Made by a program: the position numbers and the translations under genes. Shown here one piece after another: positions 58,022-64,000 of a stretch of 64,000 bases of DNA (position 1 is the first letter of the stretch; the number at the start of each line of letters is the position of its first letter). The DNA is from Piliocolobus tephrosceles (taxonomy: Eukaryota > Chordata > Mammalia > Primates > Cercopithecidae), in NCBI RefSeq assembly GCF_002776525.5, contig NC_045453.1, forward strand, positions 35,879,757 to 35,943,756. The letters run 5' to 3'. Under the pieces are notes generated by a model that worked only from the letters and a program-made list of their open reading frames with translations, searched no databases and was not told the DNA's origin.

Positions 58022-58086
58022 GCTGCAGTGAGCTCCGATAGTGCCTATACTCCAGCCTGGCAACAGAGCGAGACTCTGGCTCTTAA
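58022..58086 (+). mobile_element. Alu 3'-end fragment
   Basis: GCTGCAGTGAGCTCCGATAG, then CTCCAGCCTGGCAACAGAGC and GAGACTCTGGCTCTTAAAAA. Only the last 65 bases of a right monomer remain. Confidence 0.8.
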
Positions 58087-58614
58087 AAACTACTTTATTT
58101 TTTAAATGGCAGCAGGTGTTGCTTTGCCTCAGGAGAGTTGGACCGAGCCCATCTGTGGGTACGCACAAGAGGCCCTTGTGTTGCTTGGGGTCTAGGCACA
58201 CTGTTGTGGTGACCGTGATTCCTGTATCATTTTATCTCACAAAGTTATGAAAAAAGCCTCATCGTCATAACGGCACTGCAAGGCAGCAAGCAACTGCAAT
58301 CGCCTTGGCAGAGGAGAAGCAAGGAAAGAAGGCCAGAGCAGCGCTCCGTACCTCTGAAGTCCTCTCCTGCAATGCAACACGATTAGCCCAAAATAGACTG
58401 TGGCTGTGGTCGAGGGCGGGGCAGCTGTTTGTGAGGATGGAATCGAGGCTGGGAGCTGCACACTCACCTGAGCATTCACGAAGTCATCGTGGAGGGTGTC
58501 AAATGCACTCACAGCTGCGTGCACGTGTCTGCCGCCCTCTTTCAGGGAGTGCAGGTGCTCCCCTATGCCAGGGCTTCACCTTGTGTGTGGAGGAAAACAT
58601 TGCGGGAACTATGT
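58087..58614. other. Single-copy sequence
   Basis: No gene or repeat was recognised. Confidence 0.4.
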
Positions 58615-58630
58615 TGGTGCTGATTTTTAA

Positions 58631-58910
58631 TACGGAGTCTCACTCTGTTGCCCAGGCTGGAGTGCAGTGGCACGATCTTGGCTCACTGCAACCTTCACCT
58701 CCTGGGTTCAAGCGATTCCCCTGCCTCAGCCTCCCGAGTAGCTGGGACTACAGGCACCCACCACCATGCCCAGCTAATTTTTGTATTTTTTAGTAGAGAC
58801 GGGGTTTCACCATATTGGCCAGGCTGGACTTGAACTCCTGATCTCAGGTGATCCACCCACCTTGGCCTCCCAAAGTGCTAGGGTTACAGGGGTGAGCCAC
58901 CGCGCCCGGC
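58631..58910 (-). mobile_element. Alu with 16-bp TSD but no poly-A tract
   Basis: Antisense Alu flanked by TGGTGCTGATTTTTAA (58615-58630) and TGGTACTGATTTTTAA (58911-58926). The TSD abuts ACGGAGTCTCACTC directly, so the expected T run (poly-A tail) and the last Alu bases are missing. Confidence 0.95.
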
Positions 58911-58919
58911 TGGTACTGA

Positions 58920-59110
58920 TTTTTAAATCTATCTGTTCAATCATTTTGGCTGGAGCCATCATTATCTTGCTGAAGCAGCTGTTGGAATATTAACAAGAGG
59001 CAGTGGTAACAAGTGGAATGTAATTAGCACTCCTTGTTGCAGTGAATTTGCAGTTCTAACTGGGAACAATTTGCAGTGAGTCTGTGTGTGGTTGTAATTA
59101 ACTTCGCAAG
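58920..59110. promoter_or_regulatory. Island 11, putative conserved noncoding element
   Basis: GGAATGTAATTAGCACTCC, GTTGTAATTAACTTCG, CATCATTATC and repeated GCAGTGAATTTGCAG/TTGCAGTGAG phrases. Not a repeat; enhancer-like composition. Confidence 0.4.
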
Positions 59111-60294
59111 CACACACGCAGCGTGGAGCCCACCAGACCACAGCCCGGGCTGTGGCCTGAAGGCTGATCCCTCTGAGTCACCCCTGAGGTCCTGCCGGCT
59201 GCTCCTGTGAGCGGGTGCCCCTCTCTCATCCTGGCATGTGCCTGCCTCCTCCGAACGCCCACCTGGTGTCCACCATTCTGGCCCTGTTGGCAGCTCCTTC
59301 ATTCCATCATTTATTCCAGTATTTTTCAAGCACCCATGATGCCCCAGACTGGGACTTGCCTCCAGCCCCACAAAGCCGCACGCTCCTGGGTTCTCCAGCC
59401 CCCACCAGGAAGCCTCCACACGGCACAGGTGGTACCACCCCGCTGTGCTCAGCTGGGGAAAGGATGAGAGAGCTGCCCACCTGGGCAGACAGGTGCCTGA
59501 GCTGGGTGGGAGGTGGGAACGGAGCCCAGGACCGCACAGGGGGTGCTGAGGAGCTCGCACACCCAGGAGGTTCCCTGGAAGAGGAAGATTTCAAGCAGCT
59601 GCCCTCAGGCACCCCACACGTGCTGACAGCCAAGCGTGACTTATTGTCAAGGGCATCGTTAAAGGAGAACATGAGGCCTGCTCGGTGGCTGAGAGATGTG
59701 CCAGGGCAGGAACCCCCTGCACACACCGTGCCAGTGCCGTGGGATCCCGGCACTGCAGCCTCCTGGTGAGGCCCGTGCCCAGCTGGGGTTGCAGAGGGTG
59801 GGGTGGCTTCACACCCTGGACTAAACTCACCACCTTCCTCTTTCCCCCAAGCTTTGGTGGCTGGAGAATGACAGTCGACGGCCAGCGCCTGGTTTGCAGA
59901 GGCCGCTCGTCAGGGTGAATCTCCCCACGTGGTCAGGCCCACCCTCCCCTTTATTGATGAGAAAGTGAGGTACAAATACATTCAGTGCCTTTAGTGAATG
60001 TCACGCCCAGCGGGTGACCACCTGCCAAGGCCGGCCACCGGTGGGGCATGACACACTTGGCTTCCTAGCCTGCGGATGCCGGACTCTCACAGACAGACCA
60101 GACGGACCAGAGCCTGAGGCCCCCAGCGTGAGACCCATGGTTGTTCTTGGCAGTTTCGCTTCTCATCTTTCCCGGGGGCCCGTTTCCCGCAGTTCTTAGA
60201 CTTAACCTGAAGAATCCCTCAAAACCATGTAATAAAGTAATAAAATGTTCCATCTGCATAGATTAATTTACTTGCAATGAATACACAGACTTGG
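59111..60294. other. Single-copy sequence, MIR trace near 59945
   Basis: TTTATTGATGAGAAAGTGAG (59951) is weakly MIR-like on the minus strand. A 184-codon plus frame (59215-59769) has no domain. Confidence 0.4.
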
Positions 60295-60911
60295 AGGGCA
60301 CAATCCTATGCCCTTTGACAAACGTTTACAGCCGTGTGACAACACCCCACTCAAAATACGCAACACTGCATCACCCCGGAAAGTTCCCGCATGCCCCTCG
60401 CCCAGCCGCCACCTAACCCCCCACAAACCAGGCAACGACTTTCTGAGTTTTTTTGGTCAGGGAGTAGCTTTGCCTTCTAGAACCTCATGTAAAGGTGATT
60501 ACGTAGCGTGCACTCCTTTGGGTCTGGCTTCTCTCACTCAGCAGGATGTCTGAGAGTCACGCCTTGTCTTGGGTGAGCCGTGGTTCCCGCCTTGTTCTTG
60601 CTGAGTGGTATCCCACTGGACGGACCTGGCACAACGGTGGTGTTTCCGTTCACCATCAGAGAACACGGAGCTTCTTTCCCAACTGAGGAAACCACAAATA
60701 AAGCTGCTGTGAATATCGACGTACAAGTCTTTTGTGGGTGTGTTTTTACTGCTCCTGGGTGAACACCTAGGAATGGAATCGCTGGATCCTAAGGGAGGTG
60801 TTTGTTTTATTTTATGAGAACAACCAACTATTTTTCAAAGTGATCATACCGCTTTACACTCTCAACAGCAACGGATTAGATCTTCCACTTGACGGTAGGC
60901 AGAGGGGCCAG

Positions 60912-61190
60912 GCCTGTCCGCCTGGGTCATTCTCACAGTCGTGTCCGCCTGGTCCATTCTCACAGTCGTGTCCGCCTGGTCCATTCTCACAGGCGTGTCC
61001 GCCTGGNNNNNNNNNNCACAGGCGTGTCCGCCTGGTCCATTCTCACAGGCGTGTCCGCCTGGTTCATTCTCACAGTCGTGTCCGCCTGGTCCATTCTCAC
61101 AGGTGTGTCCACCTGGTTCATTCTCACAGGCGTGTCCACCTGGGTCGCTCTTCTCACAGGCGTGTCCGCCTGGTCCATTCTCACAGGTGT
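60912..61190. repeat. 27-bp minisatellite born inside L1, with assembly gap
   Basis: About ten copies of a unit formed by GTGTCCGCCTGG plus TCCATTCTCACAGGC, with variants. One copy (about 61142-61167) carries a short insertion. TCCATTCTCACAGGTGTG resembles the L1 phrase GCCATTCTGACAGGTGTG, and L1 resumes immediately after the array. Confidence 0.95.
61007..61016. other. Assembly gap (10 N)
   Basis: Falls in the fourth copy of the 27-bp unit. Eight bases would complete that unit, so the gap hides eight bases plus an unknown number of whole repeats. Confidence 0.99.
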
Positions 61191-61326
61191 GCAATGGCCC
61201 CTTGCTGTCATTCTAATTTGCATTTCCCTGGTGACTAATTGCAAACAGCTTTTCATGTTGGTCTCTTTGTTATGTCTTACAGAAGCTACTTCTATATTCT
61301 GCATATAAGTTATTTGCCAGGTATCT

Positions 61327-62733
61327 GAAGGGACTTCAGAAAGTTCACGGAAAAATAAAATCAAAAGATAAAAATAAAAACATAAACTTTATTTCTCAAC
61401 ATAAGCTCCCCCAAGGTCAAGACACTTTTGTAAGTGATGAAACCAGCCATTTAGTCCATCCCTAAGGTACTGAGGGTCCTGGGAATTTAACCATGTTAAT
61501 GCAGTCTCTTTTACATTACTAGCTGAAGAAAAATGAGTGTTCTTTAAAACTAATTTTTAAGATTAGGAAGAAAAAAGTCAGAAGGAGGCAAATCAAGACT
61601 GCAAGGTGGGTGCCAGATGCCTCCAGCATCCACCAAACTTGCCATAACCTTGGCTCTTGACCAGTCAACTTTTGCCGTGACTTGAGCACCTCTGCGTCTC
61701 CGTAGCCGTTGCTTCGATTGGGCTTTGTCTTCAGGATGGTACTGGGAAAGCCATATCTCCTGTTACAATTCTTCAAGGAAATGCTCCAGGATCTTGATCC
61801 CATTTGTTTAAGATTTCCACAGAAAGCTCTGCTCTTGTCTCCAGCTGATCTGGGCACAACAGTTTTGGCACCCATCGAATGGAAAATTTGCCCGACTTTA
61901 ATTTTTCAGTCAGAATTGTGTCATCTGAACCAACTGAGATGTCTATGGTGTTGGCTATTTTTTTCTGCTGTTAATCGCTGGTCCTCTTCAATGAGGGCAG
62001 GAACAAGATTAATTTTTTTCCTCAAAAACTGATATGGATGGTCTGCCACTGAAGGCTTCATCTTCAATATTGTCTTTTCTCTTCTTGAAACAGGTTATCC
62101 ACTTGTAAACTGCTGATCTCATTGGGACATTATCCCCATAAACTTTCTGTAAAGTATCAATGATTTCACATTCTTTCACAAAGCTTCTTCATAAATTTGG
62201 TGTTTCTTCTTTCTTGCTTCAATTTTAGCAGAATTCATGTTGCCCCAGCAAGAGCTCTTTTCAAACTGATGTCTTTTTTTTTTTTTTTCCCTGAGATGGA
62301 GTGTCACTCTTGTTGCCCAGGCTGGAGAGCAGTGGCGCAATCTTGGCTCACTGCAACCTCTGCCTCCCAGGTTCAAGCACTTCTCCTGCCTCAGCCTCCT
62401 GAGTAGCTAGGACTACAGGCATGCGCCACCACACCCAGCTAATTTTTGTGCCTTTAGTAGAGACTGAGTTATACCAGGTTTGCCAGGCTGGTCTCAAACT
62501 CCTGACCTCAGGTGATGCACCTGCCTCGGCCTCCCAAAGTGCTGGGATTACAGGTGTGAGCCACTGTGCCCAGCCCAAACTGATGTCTTATCCTTCTTAG
62601 TGCTTCACATCAGATCCTGTTCAGATATGTTATAACAAATTAGTATGAGCTTATTTTTGCACAAACAATTTTTGAAATCTCTGCATAGCTTTTCACAATA
62701 CACATTTTCCTTAAAGGTTTTGAAGACCCTTTT
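61327..62733 (-). mobile_element. HSMAR2-like mariner, inactive, with Alu insertion
   Basis: Inverted ends are visible: AGGGACTTCAGAAAGTTCAC (61329) against GGTTTTGAAGACCCT (ending 62730). On the minus strand near 61580-61530 the reading PPCSLDLPPSDFFLPNL is a decayed mariner signature around the third catalytic Asp of the DD34D transposase. Stops and frameshifts disrupt the rest. Without the Alu it is about 1.09 kb, shorter than the roughly 1.3-kb full element, so deletions are present. Confidence 0.8.
62276..62576 (-). mobile_element. Alu (AluS-like) inside the mariner
   Basis: Antisense Alu with perfect TSD AAACTGATGTCTT at 62263-62275 and 62577-62589, both copies being mariner sequence. 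Confidence 0.97.
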
Positions 62734-63191
62734 GTGTGGCTACAGATGTTTCTACAGTCTGTGACTTGTCTTCTCCTTGTCCTAAAGGTGACTTTGATGG
62801 TCTTTTAAAATTCTGATTGAAGAACAATTTACCAATTTACCTGTTTTGGTTAATTTTTGGTTAATGCTTTTTGTAACTTTTCTAGGGAATCTTTGCCTAT
62901 GTCAAGGTCAAAAATATGTCTTGGCCTGGTTCATAATATTAGAGGGGAAGCTGCAGAATTTCTGTCCATGCCCTTTGTGACACTGAGGAAGGTCCGAGTG
63001 CCAGCTGAATTGAAATTTTGGGTCAGCATCTATTTAGATGCTCATATAGGTTTCTCCTTTATGTTAATACGGTAAAAATAAAATCACTGATTTTTGAATA
63101 TTGAACCAATCTTGCATTCTAGAGATAAATATTCCTCAGTCATAATGCATAATCCTCTTGTTATATTGCTGGATTTGACTTGTTAATACAT

Positions 63192-63533
63192 TTGGCCCTC
63201 CATATCTACAGGTTTCTCATTCACAGATTCAGCCAACCTGAGATGGAAAGTACTCAAAAGTAAGATAAATAAAAAATGAAGATACAACCATAAAAAAAAA
63301 CAAAGGAAAATAATACAGTATAAGAACTATTTACACAACATTTACATTCTATTAGGTATATAAATAATCTAGGGATGATTTAAAGTATATGGGTGGATAT
63401 GGGTATGCTATGCAAGTACATATTATGTAAAAATACTATGCCATTTTATACGAGTGACTTGAGCATCCTTGGGTTTTGGTATCCGCAGGGGCTCCTGAAA
63501 CCATTTCCCTGCCTGTGCACATCAGGGGACTGT
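63192..63533. mobile_element. MER2-type (TcMar-Tigger) DNA transposon
   Basis: GGCCCTCCATATCTACAGG at one end, TATTTACACAACATTTACAT, AATCTAGGGATGATTTAAAG and GAGCATCCTTGGGTTTTGGT in the middle, CAGGGGACTGTA at the other. Near full length (about 340 bp), non-autonomous, inserted into the L1. Confidence 0.75.
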
Positions 63534-63703
63534 AAAGATGGTCTCTGACTTAAAATACTTTTGCTTTACCATGGTGTGAAAGCAACACCCATAAGCGCTC
63601 AGCTCGTGACGGGTTACATCTGGATGAACCCTCCATAAGTCAAAAATCCCATAAGTTGAAGTCTAGCTGGACATAGCCCTATCGTAAGTCGAGGAGCACC
63701 TGT
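63534..63703. mobile_element. Second Tigger-type DNA element abutting MER2
   Basis: GACTTAAAATACTTTTGC, CATAAGTCAAAAATCCCATA and ATCGTAAGTCGAGGAGCACC are typical of a TcMar-Tigger-derived MITE (MER44-like; subfamily uncertain). L1 sequence resumes right after its CTGTA end. Confidence 0.6.
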
Positions 63704-64000
63704 ATTTTGTTAAGGGTTTCTGTGTCTTCGTTCATAAGGAATATTTGGTCTGTAATGTCGTTTACTTGGAATGTCTTCATCATCAACTCTGGTATCAGGG
63801 TGATGCTGGCCTTGGTACGCAGGAGCCAACTCACCATGGCCCACAAGGGCCAACTGTGTACATCTCTCCCCACCTCTGCACACCAAAGTCACGTTGGTAA
63901 CTTGACGTCAGCCATGGTCTAAGTATGTACATCACAGAAATTGGCAAACACTGCAAATCCTACTTTTCCCCCAGAAAGCTAGTTGTTAAATATTTACCAG

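Larger units (their letters stand above)
60295..63850 (-). mobile_element. Antisense L1M host, split by four later events
   Basis: L1M sequence continues in consensus order across the interruptions: CCCTTTGACAAACGTTTAC and GTCTGGCTTCTCTCACTCAG (60.3-60.5 kb), TTCTAATTTGCATTTCCC (61.21), GGAATCTTTGCCTATGTCAA (62.89), TTGAACCAATCTTGCATTC (63.10), then TTTTGTTAAGGGTTTCTG (63.70) and TGGTATCAGGGTGATGCTGG (63.79). All frames are broken. Confidence 0.8.

Noticed and set aside
60798..61364. Repeat-bearing frames across the 27-bp array on both strands
   Set aside because: Minisatellite in multiples of three bases, interrupted by an N gap. No coding evidence.

Overview
This is primate nuclear DNA, very probably human or another catarrhine. 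The evidence is many full-length Alu elements with clean target-site duplications (TSDs), including one AluY-type copy, plus L1M, L2, MIR, MaLR LTRs and old DNA transposons. I find no protein-coding gene, tRNA, rRNA or snRNA gene that I can support. The long open frames lie in GC-rich, proline/glycine/serine-rich sequence or in tandem repeats and look accidental. The window reads as a gene desert or large intron in a GC-rich, VNTR-rich, subtelomere-like setting; the chromosomal position is not determined.

Layout. 0-19.9 kb is GC-rich single-copy sequence with AT-rich islands, a 19-bp minisatellite, an ~86-bp VNTR holding an assembly gap, a TGGA array and a few Alu, MER5A and MLT1 copies. 19.9-23.6 kb holds antisense L1 sequence hit by an Alu and by a MaLR LTR. 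23.6-31.6 kb is mixed single-copy sequence with MIR, L2, a CA-rich tract, MLT1 and a sense L1. 29.3-35.1 kb has a cluster of unrelated local tandem duplications and a 90-bp direct repeat pair. 35-46 kb holds L1, Alu and MLT1 remnants and two AT-rich islands. 46.5-48.7 kb is an antisense L1M with a 42-bp minisatellite inside it. 49.4-59.1 kb has further AT-rich islands, a MaLR LTR, a CA-type minisatellite, a G-rich tract and L1M pieces. 60.3-63.9 kb is one antisense L1M split by a 27-bp minisatellite (with a second gap), an HSMAR2-like mariner (itself hit by an Alu), and two adjacent Tigger-type DNA transposons.

Two themes stand out. First, at least three minisatellites appear to have been amplified from pieces of interspersed repeats (L2/MIR tail, and two positions in L1 ORF2). 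Second, about ten AT-rich islands dense in TAAT/ATTA and other factor-like motifs sit in otherwise GC-rich DNA. They resemble conserved noncoding enhancers of a developmental gene. That second reading is inference and needs a cross-species alignment.

All repeat family names are from memory of consensus sequences, without a RepeatMasker run. Edges without a visible TSD or terminal repeat are good to roughly 10-50 bases.
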